Positions 50,540 to 60,291 are shown, counted from the first letter of the stretch. The stretch is 64,000 nt of DNA from Pseudomonas sp. GM74 (GCF_000282455.1 NZ_AKJG01000046.1:1-64000), one strand, 5' to 3'. The notes: generated by a model not told the origin, from the sequence alone. A program made the numbers and translations.

Positions 50540-51772
50540 TCAGGCCAATCGCTCGGCTTTCTGCTCTTCACCCAGGCAAGCCGCCGCGGTGAACAGCACA
50601 TCGGTGGAGGAGTTCAGCGCGGTTTCCGCCGAGTCCTGCAACACGCCGATGATGAAACCGACTGCCACCACCTGCATGGCGATTTCGCTCGGGATGCCGA
50701 ACAGGCTGCACGCCAGTGGAATCAGCAACAGCGAACCACCGGCCACACCCGAAGCGCCGCAGGCGCAGATGGCTGCGACGACGCTCAGCAGGATCGCCGT
50801 GGGAATGTCCACGGCGATGCCGAGGGTATGTACGGCCGCCAGGGTCAGCACGGTGATGGTGATTGCCGCGCCGGCCATGTTGATGGTCGCGCCCAGCGGG
50901 ATCGATACCGAGTAGGTGTCTTCGTGCAGGCCCAGGCGCTTGCTCAGTTCCAGGTTGACCGGAATGTTCGCCGCCGAACTACGGGTGAAGAATGCCGTGA
51001 TGCCGCTTTCGCGAAGGCAGGTCAGAACCAGCGGGTACGGGTTGCGACGCAGTTTCCAGAACACGATGAGCGGGTTCATCACCAGCGCCACGAACAACAT
51101 GCAGCCCAGCAGTACGGCCAGCAGGTGCGCGTAGCCGATCAAGGCGCCGAAACCGGAAGTAGCGAGCGTCGAGGCCACCAGGCCGAAGATGCCCAGCGGG
51201 GCGAAGCTGATCACCAGACGTACGATCACCGTCACGCCGTTGGACAGGTCGCCCAGCACTTCACGGGTAGTGTTGCCGGCGTGGCGGATGGCAACGCCCA
51301 TGCCGATGGCCCACGCCAGAATGCCGATGAAGTTGGCATTCATCAGGGCACTGACCGGGTTGTCGACCACGCTCAGCAACAGGCTTTGCAACACTTCGCC
51401 AATCCCGCCTGGCGCTGTGACCGCGACGTCCTGGGTCGACAGCACCAGGCTCGACGGGAACGTCATGCTGGCAACCACCGCGACCACGGCCGCGGCGAAA
51501 GTGCCCAGCAGATACAGGAACAGAATCGGGCGGATGTGGGTTTCCTGACCGTGCTTGTGGTTGGCAATCGATGCCATGACCAGCACGAAAACCAGAATCG
51601 GCGCGACGGCTTTGAGCGCCGAGACAAACACTTTGCCGATGAACGCCGTGGACTTCGCCATGTCGGGGGCAATCAGCGCCAGGGCAATACCGGCGATCAG
51701 GCCGATCACGATCTGTGTGACCAGGCTCAGGCGTTTAAGGCGTTGCAATAGAGAAGGGGATGAAGCAGTCAT
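50540..51772 (-). CDS. sstT: Serine/threonine:Na+ symporter SstT
   Basis: A 410-residue membrane protein of the dicarboxylate/amino acid:cation symporter family, with about eight transmembrane segments. It has the re-entrant-loop Ser-rich motif [11 protein letters not shown] and the NxxG...GxSGxxGG pattern ([28 protein letters not shown]). It matches SstT, which imports serine and threonine with sodium. Housekeeping gene; the 391-bp upstream gap contains only a REP-like palindrome (about 51889-51923) and presumed promoters. Confidence 0.93.
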   Translation of the reverse strand: MTASSPSLLQRLKRLSLVTQIVIGLIAGIALALIAPDMAKSTAFIGKVFVSALKAVAPILVFVLVMASIANHKHGQETHIRPILFLYLLGTFAAAVVAVVASMTFPSSLVLSTQDVAVTAPGGIGEVLQSLLLSVVDNPVSALMNANFIGILAWAIGMGVAIRHAGNTTREVLGDLSNGVTVIVRLVISFAPLGIFGLVASTLATSGFGALIGYAHLLAVLLGCMLFVALVMNPLIVFWKLRRNPYPLVLTCLRESGITAFFTRSSAANIPVNLELSKRLGLHEDTYSVSIPLGATINMAGAAITITVLTLAAVHTLGIAVDIPTAILLSVVAAICACGASGVAGGSLLLIPLACSLFGIPSEIAMQVVAVGFIIGVLQDSAETALNSSTDVLFTAAACLGEEQKAERLA

Positions 51773-51888
51773 AAAACGGCATCTCTGAATTTTTATAAGT
51801 GCGTGGTTTCGCAGGTTTGCGGCAACAAACAGGGCAGGCCGCAGGCAGGAAACCGAGAAGGAAACACGGGGCTAATGCCAGCGCTGAT

Positions 51889-51923
51889 TCCTGTGGCGAG
51901 GGAGCAAGCTCCCTCGCCACGGG
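51889..51923. repeat. Single REP-like palindrome
   Basis: cctgtggcgagggagcaagc followed by its complement, between sstT and the MFS gene. Nothing else is recognised in 51773-52163. Confidence 0.8.
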
Positions 51924-52163
51924 TGTCTCGGCTAACCGATCGGCATTAACCACAGGGTGTACTTTTTTCAGGGCGCGGACTTTATCACAGCGCAGGAACG
52001 ATCTTTCAGACCTGTGACGAACTGACGCCCTGGTCTTCAACGCGAATTGCAGGTTCGTGCAACCGCATCCGAAAACACTCTGTTAAGATTCGCCATCCTC
52101 ATTTTCATGTCTGCCAGTGGGCCTTCGGGCTATCGCTGGTGTTTTCGTTTTCTGGAGTTTTGC

Positions 52164-53324
52164 ATGCTGTTGCCCATTCTTCTGTTGTCCGCCGCCGGCT
52201 TTACGGTGCTGACCACGGAATTCATCATCGTCGGCCTGTTGCCGGCCATCGCCCGGGACCTGGAGGTCAGCATCCCGCAGGCCGGTTTGCTGGTGACCCT
52301 GTTCGCCTTCACCGTGGCCGCGTTCGGGCCGTTCCTGACGGCGTATTTCGCCCGTTTCGAGCGCCGCAAGCTGTTCATCTCGGTGCTGATCATGTTTGGC
52401 CTGGCCAACACGCTCGCGGCGCTGGCGCCGAATATCTGGGTGATGGCGTTTGCCCGCTTGATCCCGGCGCTGGGGCTGCCGGTGTTCTGGGCCTTGGCCA
52501 GCGAAACGGCGGTGGACATCGTCGGGCCGGATTACGCCGGTCGCGCCATCGCCAAGATCGGCTTCGGCATCGTCTGTGCCACGGTGTTCGGTATTCCCGT
52601 GGGTACGCTGATTTCCGATGCGTTCGGCTGGCGCAGTGCCTTCGCGATTCTGGCGGTCATCGCCTTTGCCAAGGCGCTGCTGCTGTTTATCTATCTGCCC
52701 AGGACCAACCTGCACCAGCATCAGGTGAGCTTTCGTTCGCAGTTCAAGATCCTGCGCAGCCCGCTGATGCTCGGTCACGTGCTGCTGTCAGTGATTGTAT
52801 TCAGCGGCATGTTTACCGCGTACACCTATCTGGCGGACATCCTTGAGCGCTTGGCCGGTTTCAACGGCACCGTGGTCGGCTGGTGTTTGATGGGCTTTGG
52901 CGCGGTCGGGCTGATCGGCAACTCCCTCGGCGGCCGGGCGGTGGATCGTCACCCGCTGATGGCGTCGATGATGTTCTGCGCATTCATGATCGCCGGTCTG
53001 GTGGCACTGGTGCCGAACATCCATTCGCCCCTCGGTCTGGCGGCGGCGATGGGCATCTGGGGCGTGACCCAGGCGGCGTTGTTCCTGGTCAGCCATGTGC
53101 GCCTGATGAAAGCTGCGCCCGAAGCGCCGGCCTTCGCCGCGTCGCTGAACATCGCCGGGGCCAACCTCGGTATCGGTCTGGGCGCGATGATCGGTGGTCG
53201 GGTGATCGACAGCGTCGGCCTGCAAGGCCTTGGTTTTGCCGCCGCCGCGTTCATTCTGGCGTCGATCCTGCTGGCCATCGCCCTGATGACCTTCAAGCCG
53301 CGTGAAGAGGTTACAGCGCTGTAA
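52164..53324 (+). CDS. MFS drug/metabolite efflux transporter (AraJ/NepI-like)
   Basis: A 386-residue major facilitator protein, twelve hydrophobic segments. ATG 52164 is preceded by GGAG; a start at 52047 would add a non-family extension. N-terminal TTEFIIVGLLPAIARDLEVS and the loop FARFERRKL are typical of the DHA1 efflux group (AraJ, NepI, YdhP). It probably exports sugars, nucleosides or drugs; the substrate is not readable. It converges on nhaR, overlapping its end by 14 bp. Confidence 0.88.
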   Translation: MLLPILLLSAAGFTVLTTEFIIVGLLPAIARDLEVSIPQAGLLVTLFAFTVAAFGPFLTAYFARFERRKLFISVLIMFGLANTLAALAPNIWVMAFARLIPALGLPVFWALASETAVDIVGPDYAGRAIAKIGFGIVCATVFGIPVGTLISDAFGWRSAFAILAVIAFAKALLLFIYLPRTNLHQHQVSFRSQFKILRSPLMLGHVLLSVIVFSGMFTAYTYLADILERLAGFNGTVVGWCLMGFGAVGLIGNSLGGRAVDRHPLMASMMFCAFMIAGLVALVPNIHSPLGLAAAMGIWGVTQAALFLVSHVRLMKAAPEAPAFAASLNIAGANLGIGLGAMIGGRVIDSVGLQGLGFAAAAFILASILLAIALMTFKPREEVTAL

Positions 53325-54210
53325 ACAGCTCGCGTCGGGCACCTTCGGTAATGGCGACAATGCCGGGGTGCTTGACCTTGCGTTCCACCGAGATGGCATA
53401 GAACGACTCGCTCACCGCGTCGGTCTGACCAATCACCTCCACGCCATATTGGCGTTGCACCTCATCGGCAATCACGCTCGGGCCGATGAATATCCCGCTG
53501 CCGGATTGGCCGAAGGCCTGCATCAGGGCGCTGTCGTCGAACTCACCGACAATTTGCGGCTGGACCTGCTGCTCGGCAAACCAGCGCTGCAAGCGGCTGC
53601 GCACCACGGTTTCCGGCCCGGGAATCAGTAGCGGCGCACCGTGCAGATTGCGCGGAAAGTCCCGTCCGTAACGGGCCGCCAGCTCAGGGGTGGCGAAGAA
53701 GCTGATCCCGCACTCACCGAGTTTCTGGCTGTAACCCTTGATGTCCAGGTGCGACGGCATCGGGCTGTCGGAGATCACCAGGTCCAGGCGCTGGATCGCC
53801 AGGTCGGCCAACAAACGTTCAAGCTTGTCTTCGCGACACGTGATACGCAGCGGTTCGCTCAGCTCCATGGTCGGTGCAATCAGGCGATAGACGATGGACT
53901 TGGGCACCACGTCGGCCACACCGACGCGAAACAGGATCTGCTGTTCATTGGGCTGTGCCCGCAGCATCAGTTCCAGTTCGCCACCGAGCTGGAACATTTG
54001 TTCGGCGTAGGGCAGGGCCTGGCGGCCGGCTTCGGTCAGTTCGAGTTGCCGTCCGACGCGCCGGAACAACTCGATGCCAAAGGTCTGTTCCAGTAATGAG
54101 ATCTGCCCGCTGATGGTTTGTGGCGTGAGATTGAGCTGCTCGCAGGCGCGCACGATGCTGCCGGTCTTGGCTACCACCCAGAAGTAATGCAATTGCCGAT
54201 AGTTGAGCAT
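53311..54210 (-). CDS. nhaR: LysR-family regulator NhaR
   Basis: A 299-residue LysR protein. The N-terminal winged helix YFWVVAKTGSIVRACEQLNLTPQTISGQI is the NhaR type, and the effector domain keeps GECGISFF, LLIPG and GEFDDSALMQAFGQSGSGIF as in E. coli NhaR. It activates Na+/H+ antiporter and stress genes in response to sodium. Tail-to-tail overlap with the MFS gene is 14 bp. Confidence 0.9.
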   Translation of the reverse strand: MLNYRQLHYFWVVAKTGSIVRACEQLNLTPQTISGQISLLEQTFGIELFRRVGRQLELTEAGRQALPYAEQMFQLGGELELMLRAQPNEQQILFRVGVADVVPKSIVYRLIAPTMELSEPLRITCREDKLERLLADLAIQRLDLVISDSPMPSHLDIKGYSQKLGECGISFFATPELAARYGRDFPRNLHGAPLLIPGPETVVRSRLQRWFAEQQVQPQIVGEFDDSALMQAFGQSGSGIFIGPSVIADEVQRQYGVEVIGQTDAVSESFYAISVERKVKHPGIVAITEGARRELFTAL

Positions 54211-54345
54211 GGTGATCTATAGTTCGTAAAAATCGAAGTATAACCGCTGAAAATACGAATTTTCCTGAAGTGTTTGCTTCCCTAGAATGCATCGCTATCA
54301 ACGGGCCATCGTTTAGGTCCCGTTCGTTCTATCGAGGAAAGCATC

Positions 54346-54588
54346 ATGAAGCTTAAAGCCACGGCACTGCTGATTACGTCTTTACTGGTACTGGCCGGTT
54401 GCGACCAGGCCGAGAAAAGCGCGCAACAATTGATGGGCAAGGCTGCCGAAAGCGCCAAACAGGCGATTGACGATACCCACAAGGCCGCCGAGCAAGCACT
54501 CAGTGACGCCACCAGCGGGTTGATCAGCAAAAAAGAATCATCGGAAAAAGAATCGGAAAAAACCGAATCTTCCTCCCAGGAAATCTAA
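54346..54588 (+). CDS. Small lipoprotein
   Basis: An 80-residue protein with a lipoprotein signal peptide ending LAGC (Cys19). The mature part is an Ala/Lys/Glu-rich amphipathic helix and a Ser/Glu/Lys tail. It starts behind GAGGAAAG. It probably lies in the envelope; no family is recognised. It lies 29 bp before the TerC-family gene and may be cotranscribed with it. Confidence 0.8.
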   Translation: MKLKATALLITSLLVLAGCDQAEKSAQQLMGKAAESAKQAIDDTHKAAEQALSDATSGLISKKESSEKESEKTESSSQEI

Positions 54589-54617
54589 ACCGTATTACAA
54601 CGAGTCAGGACTGACCC

Positions 54618-55367
54618 ATGGACTACCTTTTACAACTTGCCGCCAGCCCCACCGCCTGGGTCGCCCTTGCCACCCTGATCGTGATGGAGATCGTGCTCGG
54701 CATCGACAACCTGATCTTCATTTCGATCCTGACCAACAAGCTGCCCTTGCACAATCGACAGCGGGCACGGCGCATTGGTATCGGCATGGCGTTGATCCTG
54801 CGCCTGGGCTTGCTGAGTACCATCGCGTTCATCGTGCAGTTGACTGCGCCGGTGATCGAGATTCTCGGCCACGCGTTTTCCTGGAAAGACATGATCCTGA
54901 TTGCCGGTGGCCTGTTCCTGTTGTGGAAGGCGACCACCGAGATCCATCACAGCATGGACCCTGCCCCGGAAGATCCGAAATCGGCGACCTCGACCGTGAC
55001 CCTGGGCTTCGCTGCCGCGATCGGTCAGATCCTGATGCTGGACATGGTGTTCTCCATCGACAGCATCATTACCGCTGTCGGCATGACCGAGCATTTGCCG
55101 ATCATGGTCATCGCGGTGGTGGTGTCGGTGCTGGTGATGTTGCTGGCGGCTGATCCGCTGGCCAAGTTCATCAACGACAACCCGACGGTGGTGATGCTGG
55201 CCCTGGGCTTCCTGATCATGATCGGCATGACGCTGATTGCCGAAGGCTTCGGTGCCCACGTACCGAAAGGCTACGTCTATGCGGCCATGGCATTCTCGGC
55301 TTCGATCGAGGTGTTGAACATGATGTCCCGCCGGTCCAGGCAGAAGCGGGTAGCCACCGAGGTTTGA
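54618..55367 (+). CDS. TerC/YgjT-family membrane protein
   Basis: A 249-residue integral membrane protein with seven hydrophobic segments. The family motifs [13 protein letters not shown] (with Asp) and [14 protein letters not shown] are present. TerC homologues are linked to manganese export or metalation of exported proteins, and to tellurite resistance in some plasmids. A chromosomal single copy such as this is not evidence of tellurite resistance. Confidence 0.9.
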   Translation: MDYLLQLAASPTAWVALATLIVMEIVLGIDNLIFISILTNKLPLHNRQRARRIGIGMALILRLGLLSTIAFIVQLTAPVIEILGHAFSWKDMILIAGGLFLLWKATTEIHHSMDPAPEDPKSATSTVTLGFAAAIGQILMLDMVFSIDSIITAVGMTEHLPIMVIAVVVSVLVMLLAADPLAKFINDNPTVVMLALGFLIMIGMTLIAEGFGAHVPKGYVYAAMAFSASIEVLNMMSRRSRQKRVATEV

Positions 55368-55383
55368 CCTGCGCTGAAGGAAA

Positions 55384-55422
55384 CGGCCGCCTGAACTCCA
55401 AGGAGTGCAGGCGGCCGTTTTT
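55384..55422 (+). terminator. Terminator after the TerC-family gene
   Basis: CGGCCGCCTG and CAGGCGGCCG form a perfect 10-bp stem followed by TTTTT. Confidence 0.92.
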
Positions 55423-55445
55423 GTTGGTCTCGGATAAAGGTGTGG

Positions 55446-55613
55446 TCAGTGAGCGTTGGCGTGTTGGCTCGGTGTCTTGTCTGCTTCTGGCGCAGGGGCC
55501 GGCTGGACAGGGTGATGGTGGCGGCGAGTAATGCGAAGCACGCCCCACAGCATCGCGGCGGCGACCGTCAGCCAACTGCAAATCAACAATACAATGATCA
55601 TGGTCAGGCTCAT
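55446..55613 (-). CDS. Small single-pass membrane protein
   Basis: A 55-residue product, MSLTMIIVLLICSWLTVAAA then a cytoplasmic Arg/His patch (RITRRHHH) and a Pro/Ala tail. One transmembrane helix is clear. The start is supported by AGAGGAGG at ideal distance. Its function is unknown. Confidence 0.7.
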   Translation of the reverse strand: MSLTMIIVLLICSWLTVAAAMLWGVLRITRRHHHPVQPAPAPEADKTPSQHANAH

Positions 55614-55852
55614 CTGTGCCTCCTCTTTGCCCTTCTTTGGGCACTCACGCTTCGCTGTCGTCTCTTCAGGGAACAGTCTAGCCGTTGCTGCATTTCAGGC
55701 TATTGACCGAAAGTCGCCTGTCACCAACCAGTTCGCTCTATCGAATTCACTCCACTACCGTTTAGAGCTATACCGTAGCGGCGCGGCGACCTATGATCGA
55801 CGACCAAGCCGGGAATGGGATTGCCTGGCGTCTGAACCTGAACAAGAGAGAG

Positions 55853-56527
55853 ATGATGGTGCGGGTATTTTCTCGAATTTTGTCGACCATGCTGATCGCC
55901 GGTTGCGTGGCAAGCCTGGCGGGCTGTGCCGGGAGCGTTGCGCCCGAGATCAAGCGCTTGCCCGAGCGCGTCGAACTCAGCGGCCGGTTCTACCGGGGCG
56001 ATGCGTATCAAAGCGGGCCGCAGGTGCTGGCCAGCATGCTGTCCCAGCAGGGCATCGTGATTACCCCGGGGTTGCTCGACAAACCCTTGCATTTGCCGGG
56101 GGGCGAAGCCCGGTTGCAACAGAACATGCAGAACCTTGCCCGCGAGTACGGGATGGTGGTTTATCCCCTCGATAGCAACCTTGCGGCCTTGTTGGCGCAA
56201 GTCGCCGCCGGTTATCCGGTGATGGTGCGCTTTACCGAAGGCTCGGCCATGTGGGCCGAACCGCGTTACGCCATTCTGGCCGGCTACAACCGTCAGAAGC
56301 AGACGGTCCTGCTGCGGGCCGGGATGAATCGCCGCGAACTGATGGGCTTCAGTTCCTTCGAGTCAGCGTTCAAGGATGCCGGTGGTTGGGCGGTGCTGAT
56401 CCAGAACCCGACGCAGGTCCCGGCCCAGGTCGATCAGCAGCGTTGGCTCAAGGCCGCCAACGATCTGGCGCAGGCCGGTCAGGAGCAGGCCGCCGCCAGG
56501 GCGAAGAAGGCCCTGGCCAGCCAGTAA
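55853..56527 (+). CDS. C39-peptidase-like lipoprotein lacking catalytic residues
   Basis: A 224-residue protein; ATG 55853 or 55856 follows AAGAGAGAG. Lipobox SLAGC at residue 25. The body looks like a C39 papain-fold domain, but the nucleophile motif QCGP is QSGP (Ser54) and the usual histidine motif HYAVVxG reads RYAILAGY. It is therefore probably a non-enzymatic or altered member. A C-terminal tetratricopeptide-like helix (QQRWLKAANDLAQAG) follows. Its role in the envelope is unknown. Confidence 0.75.
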   Translation: MMVRVFSRILSTMLIAGCVASLAGCAGSVAPEIKRLPERVELSGRFYRGDAYQSGPQVLASMLSQQGIVITPGLLDKPLHLPGGEARLQQNMQNLAREYGMVVYPLDSNLAALLAQVAAGYPVMVRFTEGSAMWAEPRYAILAGYNRQKQTVLLRAGMNRRELMGFSSFESAFKDAGGWAVLIQNPTQVPAQVDQQRWLKAANDLAQAGQEQAAARAKKALASQ

Positions 56528-56621
56528 GTCCGTTGGTCACCCGCCGGGCACCATCGCTCATCGCCAGCCTCTGATCTTAAGGGCCCGGAACTTTGCTTCG
56601 GGCCGAGATCAGGAGGCACCC

Positions 56622-56828
56622 ATGGCTCATTCCAAAACGCCCGTCGGTCCGCATTCGTCTGAACATTCGTCTGGTAATGAACTGGGTTTCGATCCTGACT
56701 CCCCGGACCTTTCCGATCCTCAGGTTGACCCGATCGGGCCCGCCAAGGCGCCGAGGGACGTGAAGCCGGGTGAGAACTCCAAGGCTCCGGCCAAGCCCTA
56801 TGATCCACTGGGCAACCTGAAGCCTTAG
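56622..56828 (+). CDS. Small disordered hypothetical protein
   Basis: A 68-residue protein starting MAHSKTPVGPHSSE behind AGGAGGCACCC. It is rich in Pro, Asp and Ser with no hydrophobic core, ending DPLGNLKP, so likely disordered. It lies 17 bp before a similar small gene. I do not recognise a characterised family. Confidence 0.7.
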   Translation: MAHSKTPVGPHSSEHSSGNELGFDPDSPDLSDPQVDPIGPAKAPRDVKPGENSKAPAKPYDPLGNLKP

Positions 56829-56845
56829 GTTCAATGGAGGTGTGT

Positions 56846-57061
56846 ATGTCTACCGATTCCAGTTTCGACGACAAACGTCCGGAAACCGTCCCCACAACCC
56901 CCGAGCAAAGCTCCGATCCGGTGATGGATCCTGACAGCCCTTTAAGAGATCCCCTGGCGCGGCCAACGGTGGTGCCCACTGAAAAGCCGAAGGGGTGGAG
57001 AGATCCAAGTGCCGGCGACGGCATCCCGGATGACGACCAGATGCCGCTGCCCAACGACTGA
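56846..57061 (+). CDS. Small acidic disordered hypothetical protein
   Basis: A 71-residue protein starting MSTDSSFDDKRPE behind GGAGGTGTGT (ATG 56846 preferred to 56834). Pro/Asp-rich with repeated DPDSP and DPLARP motifs, like its upstream neighbour (DPDSPDLSDP). The two probably form an operon that ends at a strong terminator. Confidence 0.7.
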   Translation: MSTDSSFDDKRPETVPTTPEQSSDPVMDPDSPLRDPLARPTVVPTEKPKGWRDPSAGDGIPDDDQMPLPND

Positions 57062-57071
57062 CTTTGCGACG

Positions 57072-57100
57072 AAAAAAAGCCCCGAATATTCGGGGCTTTT
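57072..57100. terminator. Bidirectional terminator
   Basis: AAAAAAAGCCCCGAA pairs with TTCGGGGCTTTT. It serves the small gene pair (+) and pbpG (-). Confidence 0.92.
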
Positions 57101-57119
57101 CAATGGGGTTGCAGCAAGG

Positions 57120-58058
57120 TTACTTCGACGCTTCAACCACGCCGCTCTGGCGCTGCTTGAGGTTCTTGTCTGCCTTGTACTGCAAGGCCACGGAAGGCAC
57201 GTCCGCGCTCTTTCCGCTCTCTACCCAATTACGCATGCGCGTGGCATCGGCAAAATGGGTGTACTTGCCATAGGCGTCAAGGATCACCAAGGCCACCGGG
57301 CGGTTACTCATTCGGGTCACCAGCACCAGGCAGTGACCTGCTTCGTTGGTGAAACCGGTTTTTGTCAGCTGGATGTCCCAGTCCGGCTTGCGGACCAAAT
57401 GGTCGGTGTTGCGAAAGCCCAGGCTGTAGTTCGGTTTGCGAAACGAAACGGTCTTTTCCTTGGTTGTACTCAGTTCGGTCAGCAGCGGGTACTTGTGGGC
57501 GGCGATCAACAGTTTGCTCAAATCGCGCGCGGTCGAAACGTTGCGCGGCGAGAGACCTGTCGGCTCGACGAAATGGGTATTGGTCATGCCCAAGGCCCGG
57601 GCCTTGGCGTTCATTGCAGCGATGAACGCGGCGTAGCCACCCGGATAGTGGTGGGCCAGGCTTGCAGCGGCCCGGTTTTCAGATGACATCAGGGCAATCA
57701 GCAGCATTTCCCGGCGCGGCAGTTCGCTCTTGAGCTTGACCCGGGAGTACACACCCTTCATTTCCGGTGTGTCGCTGATGTTGATGTTGATGTATTCATC
57801 CATGTTTTGCCGGGCTTCAACCACGACCAGGCCGGTCATCAGTTTGCTGACGGACGCGATGGGGACGACAACGTCCGGATTGCTGGCATAGATGACTTTG
57901 TTGGTCTGCATATCCAGCAGTAAAGAGCTGCCGGAAGCGAGCTTGAGTTGCGAGGTATCCCGAGGCGCGGCTGTGGTTTCGCCAGCGCTGGCGATTGGCG
58001 TGATGAAAGTCCCTGTAACTGCAAAAAATAGGCTCAGGATAGAAAGACGGATTTTCAC
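57120..58058 (-). CDS. pbpG: D-alanyl-D-alanine endopeptidase PbpG (PBP7/8)
   Basis: A 312-residue penicillin-binding protein. GTG 58058 gives a clean signal peptide ([15 protein letters not shown]... ending SAG); the longer frame to 58166 does not. The active-site motifs are SVSK (within [11 protein letters not shown]), SEN ([17 protein letters not shown]) and KTG ([11 protein letters not shown]). It cleaves D-Ala-meso-DAP cross-links in the periplasm. Start-site RBS is weak. Confidence 0.88.
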   Translation of the reverse strand: MKIRLSILSLFFAVTGTFITPIASAGETTAAPRDTSQLKLASGSSLLLDMQTNKVIYASNPDVVVPIASVSKLMTGLVVVEARQNMDEYININISDTPEMKGVYSRVKLKSELPRREMLLIALMSSENRAAASLAHHYPGGYAAFIAAMNAKARALGMTNTHFVEPTGLSPRNVSTARDLSKLLIAAHKYPLLTELSTTKEKTVSFRKPNYSLGFRNTDHLVRKPDWDIQLTKTGFTNEAGHCLVLVTRMSNRPVALVILDAYGKYTHFADATRMRNWVESGKSADVPSVALQYKADKNLKQRQSGVVEASK

Positions 58059-58235
58059 GCTGGCAGACTCGTAAGGTGTTGATAAGCCGTTTTGTAACGG
58101 GCTATTTCGTAAAAAGCGCGACATTCTGGAGTATGGCTGAATAACTGTCGATGGTTGTTCAAGCAACGGGTGAAAGTCCTGAGAAACATGAAAAAAAAGT
58201 CATTTTCCGTCGGGTGGTCGAGGTTGTTTGCAGGC

Positions 58236-58263
58236 AAAAAAAACCCCGCCAGGGGGGGCGGGG
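58236..58263 (-). terminator. folD terminator
   Basis: On the minus strand CCCCGCC and GGCGGGG form a stem followed by eight T. The rest of 58059-58297 shows only the pbpG promoter region. Confidence 0.9.
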
Positions 58264-58297
58264 TCCTTCGTCACGCTATCAGCGTCCGCGGTGAAAC

Positions 58298-59152
58298 TCA
58301 GCTATGCAGGGTTTCGGCGGCATACAGGGTGTTTTCCAGCAGGCAGGCACGGGTCATCGGGCCTACGCCGCCTGGTACCGGAGTGATCCAGCCGGCGCGG
58401 GGCAGGGCGGTTTCGTATATCACGTCGCCCACCAGCTTGCCGTCTTCCTGACGGTTGATGCCGACATCGATCACGATCGCGCCTTCCTTGATCCATTCGC
58501 CCTTGACCAGACCCGGCTTGCCGGCGGCAACGACGACCAGGTCCGCGCGGCCGACATGGCCGGCCAGGTCCTTGGTAAAGCGATGGGTGACCGTCACGGT
58601 GCAACCGGCCAGCAGCAATTCCATGGCCATCGGGCGGCCAACGATATTGGACGCGCCGACAACCACGGCATTCATCCCGTAAAGGTCGACACCGGTGCTT
58701 TCCAGCAGGGTCATGATGCCTTTGGGGGTGCATGGGCGCAGCAGCGGGATACGTTGGGCCAGGCGACCGACGTTATAAGGATGGAAACCGTCGACGTCTT
58801 TATCCGGACGAATGCGTTCCAGCAGCCTGGAGGCGTCCAGGTGTTCGGGAAGCGGAAGCTGAAGCAGGACGCCGTCGATTGCAGGATCGTCGTTCAGGCG
58901 ATCGATCAGCTCGGTCAGCGCTTCTTGAGTGGTTTCGGAAGGCAGGTCATAGGCTTGGGATAGAAAGCCGACCTCTTCACAGTCTTTACGCTTGTGCGAG
59001 ACATAAACCTGAGAGGCAGGATCGCTGCCGACCAGGATCACCGCAAGGCCGGGCGTGCGCAGGCCTTGCTGGCGACGCTCGGTGACACGTTGGGCGATCT
59101 GCTGGCGCAGGCTGGCGGCGATCGATTTGCCGTCGATAAGTTGTGCAGTCAT
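58298..59152 (-). CDS. folD: Methylenetetrahydrofolate dehydrogenase/cyclohydrolase FolD
   Basis: A 284-residue protein starting [18 protein letters not shown]. It shows the FolD motifs [14 protein letters not shown] (catalytic Lys), [13 protein letters not shown], and [17 protein letters not shown] (NADP site). It interconverts 5,10-methylene- and 10-formyl-tetrahydrofolate. In Pseudomonas folD typically lies beside this tRNA block. Confidence 0.96.
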   Translation of the reverse strand: MTAQLIDGKSIAASLRQQIAQRVTERRQQGLRTPGLAVILVGSDPASQVYVSHKRKDCEEVGFLSQAYDLPSETTQEALTELIDRLNDDPAIDGVLLQLPLPEHLDASRLLERIRPDKDVDGFHPYNVGRLAQRIPLLRPCTPKGIMTLLESTGVDLYGMNAVVVGASNIVGRPMAMELLLAGCTVTVTHRFTKDLAGHVGRADLVVVAAGKPGLVKGEWIKEGAIVIDVGINRQEDGKLVGDVIYETALPRAGWITPVPGGVGPMTRACLLENTLYAAETLHS

Positions 59153-59283
59153 TGCGCGTGATTAACCATCGAGAGGGGAAAAAAAGAGAACGCATTCTCG
59201 CATGTCATGCGGTGAGGGCAAAGGCGCTTGGTCTGCAAATTCCCCTAACTCCTTTAATTAAATGAATTTTTTTTAAAAAGGAT

Positions 59284-59312
59284 TTGACGACCTTCGGGTG
59301 GCTCTATACTAT
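59284..59312 (+). promoter_or_regulatory. Promoter of the tRNA block
   Basis: TTGACG at 59284-59289 and TACTAT at 59307-59312 are 17 bp apart, a good sigma70 promoter, about 115 bp before tRNA-Arg. The rest of 59153-59426 holds no gene. Confidence 0.7.
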
Positions 59313-59426
59313 TCGTCGCACTTGTCGGGCACAGCCTAGCACTGGTTAGGAAGGTTGAGCGGGATTACGATTCTGCAAGACTGGAAAGCACTTAGTTTGT
59401 AGTCCTCCAAGGTTACAGCTAACAAG

Positions 59427-59503
59427 GCGCCCGTAGCTCAGCTGGATAGAGCATCCGCCTTCTAAGCGGATGGTCGCAGGTTCGAGTCCTGCCGGGTGCG
59501 CCA
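59427..59503 (+). tRNA. tRNA-Arg (TCT)
   Basis: A 77-nt cloverleaf with acceptor GCGCCCG/CGGGTGC, anticodon loop CTTCTAA (anticodon TCT), T-loop TTCGAGT and encoded CCA. Confidence 0.95.
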
Positions 59504-59535
59504 TTAGGCAGCTTTGGCACAAGTAGCGCGATATG

Positions 59536-59611
59536 GTGGGCGTAGCTCAGTTGGTAGAGCACGGGATTGTGACTCCCGTTGTCGTGGGTTCGATCCCCAT
59601 CGTCCACCCCA
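59536..59611 (+). tRNA. tRNA-His (GTG), copy 1
   Basis: A 76-nt cloverleaf with acceptor GTGGGCG/CGTCCAC, preceding G at 59535 able to pair with C73, anticodon GTG (TTGTGAC loop) and encoded CCA. Confidence 0.95.
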
Positions 59612-59620
59612 TATTTCGAA

Positions 59621-59647
59621 AGGCGCCAGATTAACAGTCTGGCGCCT
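59621..59647 (+). terminator. Hairpin after tRNA-His copy 1
   Basis: AGGCGCCAGATT pairs with AGTCTGGCGCCT (one mismatch); followed by TTTGCTTT, so probably partial termination or a processing signal. Confidence 0.65.
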
Positions 59648-59667
59648 TTGCTTTAAAGGCTTCACCC

Positions 59668-59752
59668 GCGGATGTGGTGGAATTGGTAGACACACTGGAT
59701 TTAGGTTCCAGCGCCGCGAGGCGTAAGAGTTCGAGTCTCTTCATCCGCACCA
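59668..59752 (+). tRNA. tRNA-Leu (TAG)
   Basis: An 85-nt class II tRNA with acceptor GCGGATG/CATCCGC, anticodon TAG (TTTAGGT loop), a long variable arm and encoded CCA. Confidence 0.95.
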
Positions 59753-59829
59753 ATTAAAGCTTCACTCAGGCCGTTGGTCTGGCTGGAGCTTGATAAAGAA
59801 GTTGTTTGGCTTCTTTAACAGGCAATATG

Positions 59830-59905
59830 GTGGGCGTAGCTCAGTTGGTAGAGCACGGGATTGTGACTCCCGTTGTCGTGGGTTCGATCCCCATCGTCCA
59901 CCCCA
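59830..59905 (+). tRNA. tRNA-His (GTG), copy 2
   Basis: Identical to copy 1 over the mature tRNA and into the flanks (ATATG before; CATATTTCGAAAGGCGCCAG after), indicating a recent segmental duplication or gene conversion. Confidence 0.95.
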
Positions 59906-59913
59906 TATTTCGA

Positions 59914-59946
59914 AAGGCGCCAGATTGAAAAGTCTGGCGCCTTTTT
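59914..59946 (+). terminator. Terminator of the tRNA block
   Basis: AGGCGCCAGATT/AAGTCTGGCGCCT stem followed by TTTTT. The region 59947-60291 holds only the tig promoter region as far as I can see. Confidence 0.9.
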
Positions 59947-60291
59947 TGTTTCGGCGGCCGCAGGTTCCGGGTCGCAGGGGCGGGGCGTTTCGTCGTATTT
60001 ATGTTTCTCGATGATGCAGTCCTGCCCGCCGGCCTTGCTTGCGAGATCGGCTGTCAGGGAGATGATTGGCTGCCTTCTCTATATATGGAAAGGTTGGCGC
60101 AGAGCCCTGGCGTGATTGGTTGTATTTGCCATCGGGGCGAGGTGCATTCGTGCATTCGCACCTATAAATTGCCTGCTGCGTTTTTACCCGTTTTCAGTAG
60201 GGTGACTTCTTGAGTTTGACCCACTAGAATGCATGCCCTTGATTCTGGGGTCGGAAACGGCCGGCTAACGTCTGTGCAACGAGGAATATCC

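Noticed and set aside
54618..55367. Tellurite resistance determinant
   Set aside because: A lone chromosomal TerC-family protein without terZABDEF partners is an ordinary metal-homeostasis membrane protein.
59427..59905. tRNA block as an integration site of a genomic island
   Set aside because: No integrase, no direct repeat of a tRNA 3' end, and the block is next to core genes on both sides; the steroid region begins far away.
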